From Halomonas sp. M20 (GTDB lineage: Bacteria; Pseudomonadota; Gammaproteobacteria; Pseudomonadales; Halomonadaceae): a DNA stretch of 64,000 bases. The position numbers and the translations under genes were made by a program. Below the pieces are notes generated by a model. The model worked only from the letters and a program-made list of their open reading frames with translations. It searched no databases and had not been told where the DNA came from. The DNA is taken from assembly GCF_020622265.1 (NCBI RefSeq), contig NZ_JACNMQ010000002.1, positions 372,001-436,000 of the forward strand, in the 5' to 3' direction. Below are positions 52,716-63,991 of the stretch, one piece after another; position 1 is the first letter of the stretch, and the number at the start of each line of letters is the position of its first letter.

Positions 52716-55700
52716 AGCCGACCCGTTCCCATTGGCCTCTTTCCTTATGCTTGCTGGCTAGCGGGGTGATCGCACCGCCCCTGCATGCCCAGACCGATGT
52801 GACGCCCATTCCCAATGAAAACAGGCCCAATGGAAATCAAACCAATGGCACTGGCGCCGTGTCTCCGGAAGCATGGCTGCTGCAGCAGCTGCGTCTGGGC
52901 GAGGCGCGGCAAAACGATGTATTGGTGAAGCAGGCCCTCGAGCGGTTGAAGACCACTGCGCCAGACGACCCGCGCGTCCTTCAAGCCGAAGTTCGCAAGG
53001 CCGTACGGGAAGACGATCTCGAAGAAGCGCAGCGTCTGGTAGAGCGCCTGGCGGAAGAAGCTCCGAACAGCGAGGCCTATCGCCTGGCCCGGCTCAATCT
53101 TGCCTTGACCGAACCCGAGCAGCGCAGTGCCTTGAGCAAGGCCCGGCTGCTCGCGACCACGGGGCAGGCGGAACAGGCCAAGACCATCTACGACGACGTA
53201 CTGGCCGAAGGGCTGCCAACGCTGCCTCTGGCGCTGGAGTACTGGCAGATGGTCGCCCAATTGCCCAATGGCACGCCTCGGGCCATCGACGAGCTGCAGG
53301 CCCTGGATGAGCGCTATCCGCAAAGTCCGGAACTGCGATTTACCCTGGCCCGCTTCCTGTTCAGCGAGGATCGCAATGAAGAAGCTTTCATGCGCCTGGA
53401 GCAACTCGCCGACAACCCCTACTCGCGCAAGGATGCCGCTCGACAGTGGCGGGATGCCTTGCGTGAGATGGAGGCAAGCGAGCAGAGCGTGGCCGGTTGG
53501 GAGCGGTTTCTCACGGTTTTCGGCGACACGGATTACGCCGAGGAAGCGCAGCAGACCCTGACACGCCATCGCGATCTACTGGCAGATCCCAACTACCAGG
53601 CCCGTCTGCGCGGTCTGGCGCGTAATGAAACCGAGGGCGGTGAAGCAGGCGAGGCCGACATTCAGCGCGCACTGGCGGCATACCCCGATGATATCGAGCT
53701 TCTTGGCGTACTGGGGACCATCCGTCTGCGTCAAGGTCGTCACGACGAGGCGCTGGCCCTGTTTCGCCGCGGTGAGCAACTCGATGACAGCCCTTATGCC
53801 CGTGATAAATGGAGCAATCTGATTGCCACCGCTACCTACTGGCAACAGATCAAGCAAGGTGATGAAGCGCTGGCCAACGGGAACGATCGGCGTGCCGAAC
53901 AGGCTTTCGAGCTGGCTCAGCAACAGATCGCCAAGGCCAACGAGGCCTGGCTAGGGCTCGGTGATGTTGCCCGTTATCGCGACAATCGCGATAGCGCCGA
54001 GCGCGCCTATCGTCAGGCGCTGCGCCTCGAACCCGGTTACACCACCGCTCTGGAACGCCTGGCTTCGCTCTACGCTGAAGAATCTCCCCAGGCGGGGCTC
54101 GATTTCATCGATAGTCTGCCACCGAATCAACAGATGGCGCTGGAAGACACCCGGCGACGTTTGCAGGTCGCTCTGCTGCGTGCGGAAGGCGAAGAGCTGG
54201 CTGCTCAGTCGCGCTGGTACGAGGCCAGCGGACGCTTCGCCCGGGCCAGAAAACTTGCACCGGGTGATGTCTGGGTCACCTATGCCTTGGCCAATACTCT
54301 CACCGCTCAAAACCGGCAGGCCAGCGCCGACCAGGCCTTCCGCGAACTTTTCAATCAGCTGGACACGCCGGAAGAACGTGCCCAGGGTCGCTATGCCCAG
54401 GCACTCTATCTTTCCAGTGACGACCGAGAAATTCTGGCTCTCGACGCCCTGGAGCGCATCCCACAAGATCAGCGAGACGATAGCATCCAGAGTCTTCAGG
54501 TACGTCTTGAGCGCAGCCAACTGCTGGCCCGAGCCGAACAGCGCCGGGCTCAAGGCAACGAGTCCAGCGCCATCGCCATGCTGCAAAGTGCCCCTGCTCA
54601 CGCCGAAGTCACTCTGCGCCTGGGGGACTGGGCTCTGGAGCGCAACGACGACGCCAAGGCAGACACCTATTATCGTCGCGCCCTGGAACTCGATCCCGAC
54701 AGTAACGCCGCCCGCCTTGGGCTGGTCGATACGGCCCTGGCCCAAGGCGACCGGGTGGCGGCTCGACGTCAACTCGAGACGATCGACCCTCCCCAGGATG
54801 CCCTCAATGCACGGCGGCGCCAGGTCAATGCCTGGGCAGCCCTGGGGGAAACGCAGCGCGCCCAGAACATGATGGATGAGCTGCTGGCGGACGAAGAAGC
54901 GTCCAAGGATGCCCTGACCTTGCGGGATGCAGGTCGCCTGGCTCAGGCCCGGGGGCAATCGAACCAGGCACTACAACGCTATCGTCAGGCCATGGTGGCT
55001 GCGGAACTGGGCGACCGGGAGACGCTGGAGGGCAACGCCGCCTTCACGCGTCAGACCCGCGCCCTGCCGGGGGACGACTGGCTGGTGTCCAGCCTGCGCT
55101 CCTCCGCCGCCGAGGTCTATCGATCCCAGAACACGCGGGTGCGCTACGGCCATCAGCGCGATCATGAAAGCGGCACTTCCGGAGTATCCGAGCTGACGTC
55201 AGACATAGATATGCTCGAAATCGATACTCCGCTGGCAGGAGGACGCGGGCTTTTGCGGGTCGATCGGGTGCGGCTCGATGCGGGGCGTCTGGATCGTGAG
55301 ATCGGCGGTTTCAATCGTGACACCTTCGGCACCTGTGCCGTAGCCGGCTGTAATGACGACTTCAAGCAGCAGCAGACCGGGGTGAGCGTAGGCGTCGGCT
55401 GGTACAACGAAACCTGGCGGGTGGACATCGGCACCACGCCGATGGGTTTCGAAGTCACCGATGTGGTCGGTGGCGTTACCTATAGCGGCGACGCGGGGCC
55501 ATTGTGGTTTGATGCCACGGTCTCCCGACGCGCCCTGGACGACTCCATACTGGCCTATGCCGGGGTTGAGGATCCGCGTACCGGTACTACCTGGGGCGGG
55601 GTTCGCGCCACCGGGGGCAGCATCGGACTGGGCTATGATCAGGGGGGCCCCTGGGGTGTATGGTCGAAGTTCGGCGCCCATCATCTTGATGGCAAGAACG

Positions 55701-56248
55701 TCAAGGACAATACTCGCGTACGGGCCATGGGGGGTGTCTATCGCAAGCTGATCAATCGTCCCGACGAGCGCTTGAGCGTCGGGGTCAGCACCATGTACAT
55801 GCATTACGACAAGGAGCTCGGCGGCTATACCCTGGGCCAAGGGGGATATTACAGCCCTCAGCAGTATATTTCCCTGGCGCTGCCGGTGACCTATGCCCGC
55901 CGCACCGAAGACTGGTCCTGGGAGATTGGCGCCTCGATCTCACAATCCTGGACCGACAGCGACGATAGCAAGCGCTACCCTCTGGGCGGCAGTGACGTAG
56001 CCTCGCTCGCGGATGCCAACGCCACCCGCTCCGGCGGTTCCGGGGGCGATTTCGGCTATGGAGTGCGTGGCCAGATCGAGCGCCGGCTGGGGGACCACTG
56101 GTCGGCAAGTGCAGGCTTCGCGGTACAAGAAGCCGAAGACTATTCGCCGAACATGATCAACCTGACCCTGCGCTACAACTTCGAGGGCTGGCAGGGCGAG
56201 CTTGATCTGCCCACATCGGCACTATCGCCTTACGCGGATTTCGATTGA
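52712..56248 (+). CDS. bcsC: Cellulose export outer-membrane protein BcsC
   Basis: A 1178-residue protein: a signal peptide of about 27 residues ending LHAQ, a long series of TPR helices (about residues 60-780) forming the periplasmic scaffold, and a C-terminal BcsC beta-barrel (about 810 to the end, terminating in DFD). It exports cellulose across the outer membrane. The GTG at 52712 is preferred because GGAG lies six bases upstream and it overlaps the bcsZ stop as GTGA. An ATG at 52700 has no ribosome site. Confidence 0.95.
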   Translation: MKPTRSHWPLSLCLLASGVIAPPLHAQTDVTPIPNENRPNGNQTNGTGAVSPEAWLLQQLRLGEARQNDVLVKQALERLKTTAPDDPRVLQAEVRKAVREDDLEEAQRLVERLAEEAPNSEAYRLARLNLALTEPEQRSALSKARLLATTGQAEQAKTIYDDVLAEGLPTLPLALEYWQMVAQLPNGTPRAIDELQALDERYPQSPELRFTLARFLFSEDRNEEAFMRLEQLADNPYSRKDAARQWRDALREMEASEQSVAGWERFLTVFGDTDYAEEAQQTLTRHRDLLADPNYQARLRGLARNETEGGEAGEADIQRALAAYPDDIELLGVLGTIRLRQGRHDEALALFRRGEQLDDSPYARDKWSNLIATATYWQQIKQGDEALANGNDRRAEQAFELAQQQIAKANEAWLGLGDVARYRDNRDSAERAYRQALRLEPGYTTALERLASLYAEESPQAGLDFIDSLPPNQQMALEDTRRRLQVALLRAEGEELAAQSRWYEASGRFARARKLAPGDVWVTYALANTLTAQNRQASADQAFRELFNQLDTPEERAQGRYAQALYLSSDDREILALDALERIPQDQRDDSIQSLQVRLERSQLLARAEQRRAQGNESSAIAMLQSAPAHAEVTLRLGDWALERNDDAKADTYYRRALELDPDSNAARLGLVDTALAQGDRVAARRQLETIDPPQDALNARRRQVNAWAALGETQRAQNMMDELLADEEASKDALTLRDAGRLAQARGQSNQALQRYRQAMVAAELGDRETLEGNAAFTRQTRALPGDDWLVSSLRSSAAEVYRSQNTRVRYGHQRDHESGTSGVSELTSDIDMLEIDTPLAGGRGLLRVDRVRLDAGRLDREIGGFNRDTFGTCAVAGCNDDFKQQQTGVSVGVGWYNETWRVDIGTTPMGFEVTDVVGGVTYSGDAGPLWFDATVSRRALDDSILAYAGVEDPRTGTTWGGVRATGGSIGLGYDQGGPWGVWSKFGAHHLDGKNVKDNTRVRAMGGVYRKLINRPDERLSVGVSTMYMHYDKELGGYTLGQGGYYSPQQYISLALPVTYARRTEDWSWEIGASISQSWTDSDDSKRYPLGGSDVASLADANATRSGGSGGDFGYGVRGQIERRLGDHWSASAGFAVQEAEDYSPNMINLTLRYNFEGWQGELDLPTSALSPYADFD

Positions 56249-56259
56249 TCGCCTCACAA

Positions 56260-56276
56260 TGACGCAAGCTGCGTCA
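56260..56276. promoter_or_regulatory. Perfect inverted repeat after bcsC
   Basis: TGACGCA and TGCGTCA flank a three-base AGC. It lies just after the bcsC stop and before the zinc-ribbon gene. There is no T-run after it, so an operator or a non-intrinsic terminator is as likely as a Rho-independent terminator. Confidence 0.45.
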
Positions 56277-56342
56277 CGCACTAGACTGAAGAGTGGGATA
56301 GGCCATTGTGCCTGTCCTGCTTCTAGAGAGGAGTAGACGCTC

Positions 56343-56585
56343 ATGAAATTTCCCGCCAAGGCCGCAACCGGCCCCGAGTGTCCTGAATGTGGTTGCAAGG
56401 AAAAGCGCTTTCCTCCCGGCCGTGAAGGCCAATACCATGTCTTTTGTGAGAAATGCAATTATGACTTCGGTCGTTTCGATAGCCTAGCCAACAACTTCAA
56501 CCACATTCTCGACGATTTGGAACGCAAACTGGGTGTCAGCCATGCCCCGGTAGACGAGCAAGGCAACCCCACCCACAAGCAGTAA
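56343..56585 (+). CDS. Small zinc-ribbon protein
   Basis: An 80-residue protein with cysteines at 13, 16, 18, 35 and 38 (CPECGC and CEKC), fitting a zinc ribbon. The C-terminal half is a predicted helix (SLANNFNHILDDLERKLG). GAGGAG lies nine bases before the ATG. It is monocistronic and ends in a strong terminator. I do not recognise a named family. Confidence 0.75.
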   Translation: MKFPAKAATGPECPECGCKEKRFPPGREGQYHVFCEKCNYDFGRFDSLANNFNHILDDLERKLGVSHAPVDEQGNPTHKQ

Positions 56586-56595
56586 TCGCAACACG

Positions 56596-56630
56596 AAAAA
56601 ATCCGCAACCTGCCTGGTTGCGGATTTTTT
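56596..56630. terminator. Strong bidirectional terminator between the zinc-ribbon gene and purL
   Basis: AAAAAATCCGCAACC and GGTTGCGGATTTTTT pair perfectly around TGCCT. It lies just past the zinc-ribbon stop and 28 bases beyond the purL stop, so it can serve both convergent transcripts. Confidence 0.95.
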
Positions 56631-56658
56631 TGATCTAGCAAAGGAAGCCTAGTGAAAC

Positions 56659-59600
56659 CTAGTTTAGCCACACCCGCGCATTACGAAACAACCGCATCCA
56701 GGCACCATCTTGCGTCCATTCCTGGGGCCGCCAGGAGTTGGTCACCGCCCGGGCGACCCGTTCCGGATGCGGCATCATCACCGTGACCCGGCCATCCGGG
56801 GTGGTCAGCCCGGTGATACCCGCCGGCGAGCCGTTGGGATTGGCCGGGTAGCGGGTCGTCGCCTGGCCGTAATTGTCCACGTAGCGCAGTGCAATCTGGC
56901 CGCCGCTTTGCATACGGCGAAGATGCGCGCTGTCGCGGAACTCGGCCCGCCCTTCCCCATGAGCCACCGCAATCGGCAAGCGCGACCCCTCCATCCCCGC
57001 CAACAGGATCGACGGGCTCTTCTCGATCTGAACCATGGAGAGACGTGCCTCGAACTGCTCGGATTCGTTGCGCAGAAAGTGCGGCCAGTTCTCGGCGCCG
57101 GGAATCAGCTCCCGGAGCTGGGAGAGCATCTGACAGCCATTGCATACCCCTAGCGCAAAATTGTCATCCCGGGCAAAGAACTCGGCAAACTGCTCTCTCG
57201 CCCGGGAATTGAACAGCACCGACTTGGCCCAGCCGCCCCCGGCTCCCAGCACGTCACCAAAGGAGAAACCGCCGCAGGCCACCAGTCCCTTGAAGTCCTC
57301 CAGCGACTGACCTCGGGTAAGGATATCGCTCATGTGAACGTCGATGGTTTCGAAGCCGGCCTTGTCGAAGGCCGCCGCCATCTCCACATGGCCGTTGACC
57401 CCCTGCTCCCGCAGAATCGCCAGACGCGGCCGAGTCGTGTTGATAAAAAGCGCGGCAACGTTCTCGTCCACATCGAAGGTGGGCGTGGCGGAGAGCCCCG
57501 GATCGCGCAGATCGAGCAGATCGTCGAACTCGGACTTGGCACAGTCGGGATTGTCTCTCAGTGCCTGCAGGCGGTAGCTGGTTTCGGCCCAGGTACGCTG
57601 AGCCAGGCTGCGGGTGGTTTCGAGCAAGGGGTGTTCGAACAGTGTCACGCGAATCTGATCGTCGTAACGCGGTCGGGCAATGACACCGCAGGTATCGATG
57701 CCCGCCGCGGCGAACTGGGCCAGTACGAACTCGGTATCCTGACGATTGACCTGTATAACCGCCCCCAGCTCCTCGGCGAACAGCGCATTCGCCGCCTCGA
57801 AGGCATCGTCGATCAGCCAGTCGAGCTTGATCTCGAGCCCGCCACGCGCAGCAAAGGCCATTTCCAGCAAGGTAACCAATAGCCCACCATCGCTGCGGTC
57901 GTGATAGGCCAGCAATTTCTCGTCCGCGTTCAGACCCTGAATGACGCTGAAGAAGGCTTTCAAATCTTCCGGCTCGTCCAGATCGGGGCACAGGTTGCCC
58001 ACTTGCCCATAGACCTGGGCCAGGGCTGAGCCCCCCAGACGATGCTGGCCGTTCCCCAGATCGATCAGGATCAGATCGCTTTCATCCTGGTCCAGACGTA
58101 TCTGCGGGGTCAGGGTCTTGAGCGCGTCCGTCACCGGGGCGAATCCGGTCACGTTCAACGATAACGGCGAGGTGACCGCCTTATGCTCGACATTACCCTT
58201 CCCGGTCCCATCGCCTTCTTGCCAGGCGGTGCGCATGGACATGGAGTCCTTGCCCACGGGAATGGCAATACCCAGCGCCGGACACAGCTCCATGCCCACC
58301 GCGTGTACCGCGTCAAACAGCGCCTGATTTTCACCGGGATGATCCGCGGCACTCATCCAGTTGGCGGAGAGTTTGACGTCACCGAGTTTGGCAATGGGCG
58401 CCGCCGCCAGGTTGGTGATCGCCTCGGCCACGGCCAGGCGAGCGCTTGCCGCCGGATCAATCAGCGCCACCGGCGGGCGTTCGCCAAGCGCCATGGCCTC
58501 GCCGGCATGAGTATCGAAGCTTGCCGTGGTGACCGCCACATCCGCTACCGGCACCTGCCAGGGCCCGACCATCTGATCCCGAGCCACCTGGCCGGTGATG
58601 GAACGATCGCCAATGGTGATCAAAAAGCTTTTCGAGGCCACCGCCGGCAGGCGCAGCACTCGATCCAGCGCCTCGCGCAGGTCTAGATTGTCGAAATCCG
58701 CCCCGGGAACGTCCAGGCTACGGCGCTTGAACTCGCGCTGCATTTTCGGCGGTTTGCCGAACAGCACGCTCATGGGGAGATCGATTGGCGTCGTGGCGAA
58801 ATGGTCGTCATGCACTGTCAGATGATGGGCTTCGATGGCCTCACCGACTATCGCATAGGGGCAGCGTTCCCGGGCGCACAGGGCCTCAAAGGTATCGACG
58901 TCCTCCGGGGCCACCGCCAGCACATAGCGCTCCTGGGCTTCGCTGCACCAGATTTCAAGCGGGCTCATGCCGGGCTCTGCATTGGGCACGGCGCGAAGCT
59001 CGAATCGCCCTCCGCGCCCGCCATCCTTGACCAGCTCCGGCAAGGCATTGGAGAGCCCGCCAGCACCGACATCGTGGATGAAGCAAATAGGGTTGCGCTC
59101 CCCCAGCCCCCAGCAGCGATCGATGACTTCCTGGGCACGACGCTCCATCTCCGGGTTGTCTCGCTGCACCGAAGCAAAGTCGAGATCCGCACTGGAACGC
59201 CCGGAGGCCATGCTCGAGGCCGCCCCGCCCCCAAGGCCGATCAACATGGCCGGCCCGCCCATTACGACCAGCTTGGCGCCAACGGGAATCTCGCCTTTCA
59301 GTACATGGCCTTCGCGGATGTTGCCGTACCCCCCGGCCAGCATGATCGGCTTGTGGTAGCCGCGCCGTTCGATGCCATCGACGCCGACGATATCCTGCTC
59401 GTAGCTGCGAAAATAACCGGCCAGATTGGGTCGGCCGAACTCATTGTTGAAGGCCGCACCGCCGATGGGCCCCTCCAGCATGATCTCCAGGGCTGATTTG
59501 ATGCGCTCGGGCTTGCCGTAGTCGAAGGCTTCCCAGGGCTGCACGAACTCAGGGATACGCAGATTGGAAACGGCGAAGCCGGTCAGTCCCGCCTTGGGCT

Positions 59601-60597
59601 TGCCGCCGGTGCCGGTCGCGCCCTCATCGCGAATTTCACCGCCGGCGCCGGTGGCCGTTCCGGGAAACGGTGCGATGGCGGTAGGGTGATTATGGGTCTC
59701 CACCTTCATCAGGATATGAATCGGTTCCTGGTGGGTCGTGTAGCGGGCCTGCTCTCCATGGGTAAGCGGGGTTGGGAAAAAACGCCCGGCAGTGGAGCCC
59801 TCGATGACCGCGGCGTTATCGCTGTAGGCGGAAAGAATACCGTCACCGGCGCACTCATGGGTGTGTTTGATCATCTTGAAAAGCGAACGCGGTTGCGCTT
59901 GCCCATCGATGACCCAGTCCGCATTGAATATCTTGTGCCGGCAGTGCTCGGAGTTGGCTTGGGCGAACATCATCAGTTCGACGTCGCTGGGGTTGCGCCC
60001 CAGCTCCTGGAAGGCCGCCAGCAGATAGTCGATCTCGTCTTCTGCCAGGGCCAGGCCCAATTCATCATTGGCGATCGCCAGGGCGGCGCGGCCACCCCCC
60101 AGGATATCCACCTGCCCCAGCGGCGCGGGTGCCTGATGGGAAAAGAGCTTGATCGCATCCGAGGCGTTGGTCAGGACCGACTCGGTCATGCGGTCGTGCA
60201 GCGTGGCGATGATGGTATTGAAAGCTTCCTCGCTCAGCCTCCCCCGCAAACGCACCTTATAGGTGATGCCCCGCTCGATCCGCCGGACTTGATTCAGGCC
60301 GCAATTGCGGGCGATATCCGTGGCCTTGGACGACCAGGGCGATTGAGTACCCAGGCGCGGCACGGCTAGAAACAGATGACTGTAGGAAGCGCTGTCGCTC
60401 TCTTCGCGACGAGTACCGTAATCAAGCAAGCTTTCGAGCATGTTGCGAGCCTCGGCTGTCAACTCGCCTGCGTGATCGATGAAATGGGCGTAGTCAGCGT
60501 CGAAAGAGTCCACCTCAGGAACCCGATCACGCAGGGCGGCCAGCAGTTTGGCATGACGGAAAGCGGAAAAGGCGCGGGCGCCTCGCAGTTCGAGCAT
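56659..60597 (-). CDS. purL: Phosphoribosylformylglycinamidine synthase
   Basis: A 1312-residue large-type FGAM synthase with all domains: PurS-like N-terminal part, linker, two ATP-binding FGAM domains ([46 protein letters not shown]) and a C-terminal glutaminase with Cys in [10 protein letters not shown] and the PHPERV His. It performs the fourth step of purine synthesis. The ATG at 60597 begins [11 protein letters not shown] as in other PurL proteins. An in-frame ATG at 60708 would add 37 residues. Confidence 0.96.
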   Translation of the reverse strand: MLELRGARAFSAFRHAKLLAALRDRVPEVDSFDADYAHFIDHAGELTAEARNMLESLLDYGTRREESDSASYSHLFLAVPRLGTQSPWSSKATDIARNCGLNQVRRIERGITYKVRLRGRLSEEAFNTIIATLHDRMTESVLTNASDAIKLFSHQAPAPLGQVDILGGGRAALAIANDELGLALAEDEIDYLLAAFQELGRNPSDVELMMFAQANSEHCRHKIFNADWVIDGQAQPRSLFKMIKHTHECAGDGILSAYSDNAAVIEGSTAGRFFPTPLTHGEQARYTTHQEPIHILMKVETHNHPTAIAPFPGTATGAGGEIRDEGATGTGGKPKAGLTGFAVSNLRIPEFVQPWEAFDYGKPERIKSALEIMLEGPIGGAAFNNEFGRPNLAGYFRSYEQDIVGVDGIERRGYHKPIMLAGGYGNIREGHVLKGEIPVGAKLVVMGGPAMLIGLGGGAASSMASGRSSADLDFASVQRDNPEMERRAQEVIDRCWGLGERNPICFIHDVGAGGLSNALPELVKDGGRGGRFELRAVPNAEPGMSPLEIWCSEAQERYVLAVAPEDVDTFEALCARERCPYAIVGEAIEAHHLTVHDDHFATTPIDLPMSVLFGKPPKMQREFKRRSLDVPGADFDNLDLREALDRVLRLPAVASKSFLITIGDRSITGQVARDQMVGPWQVPVADVAVTTASFDTHAGEAMALGERPPVALIDPAASARLAVAEAITNLAAAPIAKLGDVKLSANWMSAADHPGENQALFDAVHAVGMELCPALGIAIPVGKDSMSMRTAWQEGDGTGKGNVEHKAVTSPLSLNVTGFAPVTDALKTLTPQIRLDQDESDLILIDLGNGQHRLGGSALAQVYGQVGNLCPDLDEPEDLKAFFSVIQGLNADEKLLAYHDRSDGGLLVTLLEMAFAARGGLEIKLDWLIDDAFEAANALFAEELGAVIQVNRQDTEFVLAQFAAAGIDTCGVIARPRYDDQIRVTLFEHPLLETTRSLAQRTWAETSYRLQALRDNPDCAKSEFDDLLDLRDPGLSATPTFDVDENVAALFINTTRPRLAILREQGVNGHVEMAAAFDKAGFETIDVHMSDILTRGQSLEDFKGLVACGGFSFGDVLGAGGGWAKSVLFNSRAREQFAEFFARDDNFALGVCNGCQMLSQLRELIPGAENWPHFLRNESEQFEARLSMVQIEKSPSILLAGMEGSRLPIAVAHGEGRAEFRDSAHLRRMQSGGQIALRYVDNYGQATTRYPANPNGSPAGITGLTTPDGRVTVMMPHPERVARAVTNSWRPQEWTQDGAWMRLFRNARVWLN

Positions 60598-60763
60598 CTC
60601 GGAAAAGCCTCTGCACAAAGCCTGAATGGGGCCGCGAGCGGCGGCAGCGAAGGGCCATATGATACTGGAAAGCAGGGGCTGCGAGAAATCCATCGACTCA
60701 GCCGACATGACAGCAACTCGGGTGATCGGTATGGTACTGATTCCTTACTGTCGATCATGCTCC

Positions 60764-62221
60764 ATGTACAAGGTTATAGCCCAGCACCCGCGCTGGTGGA
60801 CAATTCCGTTACTGATCGTTCTACTGACACTGGTCACAGACAGCACTCGAAAAGGAGCCGATCCCCTGCTGGACGAAATTCGCAGCCGGGATTTTCTTCA
60901 GGTAGTCACTCGGGACACGCCGGCCACCTATTATCAGGGCCGCCAGGGGCCGACCGGCTTCGAGTTCGAGTTATTGCGTCGTTTTGCCGATCATCTGGGG
61001 GTGAGCCTGGCCATCGATACCGCGGATGGTATCGACAGCGTTCTGACGACCCTGCGTCAAGGGGATGCGGATATGGGCGCTGCGGCCTTGCCCATGGGAC
61101 CGCTTCCTCCCGGCGTTCATTACAGCCGGCCAATACTCGATCTTCAGCCATTGGTGGTCTATCGGCGCGATCTGCCGGTGGTCCGGGAGCCCGAAGATCT
61201 GATCGGACTCAAGGTGGGCGCAATAGGCGGCTCCGGCCCCAGGGCGGCACTACTCGAACTGCAGTCAGACCTGCCGAAGCTTGGCTGGCAGGAGTCCGTC
61301 GATCTCGAGGTGGCCGATCTCCTGCACATGATCGAACGGCAGGAACTCGATGCGGCGGTGATTTACCAGCACCAGTTCAAGCTCAATCGTCTGTTCTATC
61401 CTGGCGTCGAAGACGCCTTTACTCTGGGCAAACCCATGAGCCTGGTGTGGGCGCTGCCCTCCGGCAACGGGCTTGGTCTGCTGCAGGAAGCCAATCGCTT
61501 TCTCGACGAACTGCGTGACCAGGGCGTTCTCGATGCCTTGATCGAGCGCTATTTCGGCCACGATGACTATCTTGAGTACGTCGGCGCTCGGCTGTTCATT
61601 CGCCATGCACAAAAACGCCTGCCTCAGTACGAAAGCGCTTTCAAGGAAGCCGCCCGAAAGACCGGGTTCGACTGGAAGTTGCTGGCGGCGCTTGGCTATC
61701 AGGAGTCTCACTGGAAGCCCAAGGCCACCTCTCCGACGGGAGTGCGCGGACTGATGATGCTGACGGAATCCACTGCCAAGCAGGTAGGGGTCGCAAACCG
61801 GCTCGATCCACTGCAAAGCATCGACGGTGGTGCGCGCTATCTGCTTAGCGTAAAGAAACGTCTGCAGCCCCAGATAAAGGAGCCGGATCGCACCTGGATG
61901 GCGCTTGCGGCCTACAATGTCGGCCTGGGGCATGTGTTCGATGCCCAGAAGATCGCCGAGATCCGCGGCGGCGATCCTTATCGCTGGGAAAACGTGCGCG
62001 AGGCGCTGCCGCTATTACAGCAGAAGCAGTGGTACTCGAAAGGCCGTTATGGCTATGCCCGGGGCGGTGAGCCGGTGATCTATGTGCGCAACATCCGGCG
62101 CTATTTCGAGATTCTCAACTACGTCAATCGAAGCCAGCAGGAGTTCTACCAGCTCAATCGGCGCGCCCCGAGCGACGTGGAAAAGCATCAACTATTCGAT
62201 ATCGTACCGCCGGTACTCTGA
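60764..62221 (+). CDS. mltF: Membrane-bound lytic murein transglycosylase F
   Basis: A 485-residue protein: an N-terminal membrane or signal segment ([13 protein letters not shown]), an ABC-binding-protein-like domain ([16 protein letters not shown], about residues 60-270) and a C-terminal SLT lysozyme-like domain with the catalytic Glu in [35 protein letters not shown] and [17 protein letters not shown] follow. It cleaves peptidoglycan glycan strands. A start at 60731 is possible. It diverges from purL and overlaps tadA convergently by 34 bases. No lipobox is evident, unlike most Mlt proteins. Confidence 0.94.
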   Translation: MYKVIAQHPRWWTIPLLIVLLTLVTDSTRKGADPLLDEIRSRDFLQVVTRDTPATYYQGRQGPTGFEFELLRRFADHLGVSLAIDTADGIDSVLTTLRQGDADMGAAALPMGPLPPGVHYSRPILDLQPLVVYRRDLPVVREPEDLIGLKVGAIGGSGPRAALLELQSDLPKLGWQESVDLEVADLLHMIERQELDAAVIYQHQFKLNRLFYPGVEDAFTLGKPMSLVWALPSGNGLGLLQEANRFLDELRDQGVLDALIERYFGHDDYLEYVGARLFIRHAQKRLPQYESAFKEAARKTGFDWKLLAALGYQESHWKPKATSPTGVRGLMMLTESTAKQVGVANRLDPLQSIDGGARYLLSVKKRLQPQIKEPDRTWMALAAYNVGLGHVFDAQKIAEIRGGDPYRWENVREALPLLQQKQWYSKGRYGYARGGEPVIYVRNIRRYFEILNYVNRSQQEFYQLNRRAPSDVEKHQLFDIVPPVL

Positions 62222-62673
62222 TCGCGTCGTTGCTCGAAAAACGTCTGCAGCAATTGCTTCGAGCGCGATGCCAATATACCGCTTGCGACCGTCACTCGAT
62301 GATTGTGCCAGGGCTGATCAATGAGATTGGCGCGGGACTCGACCATCCCGGCTCGCGGCTCCGTTGCCGCATAGACCAGTCTTGCCAGGCGCGCATGAAT
62401 GATCGCACCGCTGCACATCATGCAGGGCTCCAGGGTCACGTAGAGCGTACAGTCATCGAGGCGATAGTTGCCAAGGCGCAGCGCGGCGTCTCGCAGCGCC
62501 TGAATTTCGGCATGGGCGCTGGGATCGTGACTCGCAATAGGCGCGTTGTAGCCGCTGCCTATGATCTCGCCGCGAGGGTCCACCAGTACCGCTCCCACGG
62601 GCACTTCGCCGGCACTTAGTGCCTCCCGGGCCTGATCCAGTGCTCGGTGCATGTAAAATTCATCACTGCGCAT
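62188..62673 (-). CDS. tadA: tRNA-specific adenosine deaminase
   Basis: A 161-residue cytidine-deaminase-fold enzyme with the catalytic HAE (His54-Glu56) and the zinc-binding PCMMC (Cys84, Cys87). It converts the wobble adenosine of tRNA-Arg(ACG) to inosine and is normally essential. [23 protein letters not shown] is the family core. The ATG at 62673 matches the normal family start. Its 3' end overlaps mltF. Confidence 0.95.
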   Translation of the reverse strand: MRSDEFYMHRALDQAREALSAGEVPVGAVLVDPRGEIIGSGYNAPIASHDPSAHAEIQALRDAALRLGNYRLDDCTLYVTLEPCMMCSGAIIHARLARLVYAATEPRAGMVESRANLIDQPWHNHRVTVASGILASRSKQLLQTFFEQRRDQSTGGTISNS

Positions 62674-62760
62674 GGTATCGCTCTCTATTATCCTGCAAGC
62701 CAGTATGCCGCAGCCCCGATACTGCGGCCATTCGATAGATTCAATCAAAGAGACACCGAC

Positions 62761-63564
62761 ATGACCGATGCGTTAGATACCCTCGTTGCCCTGCTAAGGC
62801 TCGAAACCCTCGAGGAAAACCTGTTCCGGGGCCATAGCCAGGACCTGGGCTTTCCCCAGCTGTTCGGGGGCCAGGTACTGGGACAGGCCCTTTCCGCGGC
62901 AAGTCAGACGGTGGACCCGATACGCCGCGTGCACTCGCTGCATGGGTACTTTCTGCGACCCGGCGACGCCAAGCGCCCGGTAATCTACCAGGTCGATCGT
63001 GTGCGGGACGGCGGCAGTTTTACCACTCGGCGCATCAGCGCCGTTCAAAACGGCAAGACGATCTTCTTTTGCAGCGCCTCGTTTCAGGGCGAGGAAGAAG
63101 GCCTGTCTCATCAGTCGACGATGCCCGAAGCGGCCCGTCCCGATGAGTTGATGGCCTCGGGTATCAAGGTGATGAACTTCAAGAGTCATCCCATCGAGTT
63201 TCTGCACTTTCCCGACGATGAAGCGGTCGCTCGCAAGCGCCTGTGGTTTCGTCTGGCCGGCGAACTCCCGGATGATGCGATTCTCAATCGCTATCTGCTT
63301 GCCTATAGCTCCGATTTCAATCTGCTGACCTCAAGCCTGGTGCCCCACGGCATCAAGTTCGGCGATCCCAAGTTGCAGATCGCAAGCCTCGACCACTCCC
63401 TGTGGTTTCATCGAGACGTCAAGGTCAACGACTGGCTGCTGTACGAGATGGACAGCCCCTGGGCCGGCGACGCCCGAGGGTTCACTCGGGGCAGCATCTA
63501 CGATCAGCAGGGCCGGCTGGTGGCCTCCAGCGCCCAGGAAGGACTGATCCGACTGCGTGAGTGA
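62761..63564 (+). CDS. tesB: Acyl-CoA thioesterase II
   Basis: A 267-residue double-hotdog thioesterase. Core marks are LFGGQVLGQALSAA and HSLHGYFLRPGD in the first half, and SLDHSLWFHRD, SPWAGDARGFTRG and GRLVASSAQEGLIR in the second. It hydrolyses medium- and long-chain acyl-CoA. The ATG at 62761 begins MTDALDTLVALLRLE as expected. It is divergent from tadA. Confidence 0.94.
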   Translation: MTDALDTLVALLRLETLEENLFRGHSQDLGFPQLFGGQVLGQALSAASQTVDPIRRVHSLHGYFLRPGDAKRPVIYQVDRVRDGGSFTTRRISAVQNGKTIFFCSASFQGEEEGLSHQSTMPEAARPDELMASGIKVMNFKSHPIEFLHFPDDEAVARKRLWFRLAGELPDDAILNRYLLAYSSDFNLLTSSLVPHGIKFGDPKLQIASLDHSLWFHRDVKVNDWLLYEMDSPWAGDARGFTRGSIYDQQGRLVASSAQEGLIRLRE

Positions 63565-63604
63565 GGGCTCGCTCCCAAGCGGTGCATTGGGCTCCCCTTT
63601 CTGA

Positions 63605-63811
63605 CTACGGTTTATCGCTGGGGGCGCCTGCATCGCATTTCACGCACTCGAGTTCGAACCCCAGCATGGAAACTCGACCCTGTACGGTGGTGACCCAAGG
63701 CCGGACCACCCAGGGCGGCGTGTGACGCACATGCTGGAAATGGCCGCAGGTCAGCTCCGCCACCCAGTGATCCTCTTCATCCTTGTGGTAGCCGGTGATG
63801 GGTTGTTTCAT
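63605..63811 (-). CDS. DUF3565 family small protein
   Basis: A 68-residue protein whose segment GYHKDEEDHWVAELTCGHFQHVRHTPPW is the DUF3565 signature. It has one C-x2-C pair near the C-terminus (ECVKC) and conserved His residues, suggesting metal binding. The function is unknown. It converges on tesB. Confidence 0.88.
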   Translation of the reverse strand: MKQPITGYHKDEEDHWVAELTCGHFQHVRHTPPWVVRPWVTTVQGRVSMLGFELECVKCDAGAPSDKP

Positions 63812-63991
63812 TCTCTAATATTCCAGGTGCGCATAGCTCTTTCCTCCCAACCTACTTCTACCATGCTAGCGCTCATCAGGCTGCAGAATCTAATATTAGA
63901 AACTATGATTGATTGAGGCGGATTGCATGAAGCTCTATGCCTATCTTTTGCACAGCACACTTTCACGAAGTCCATGGAAAAGGAAAGCTCC

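Noticed and set aside
53951-54958. A 335-codon minus-strand open frame inside bcsC
   Set aside because: It is antisense to the TPR region of bcsC, whose repeats keep the opposite strand open; no signal or family.
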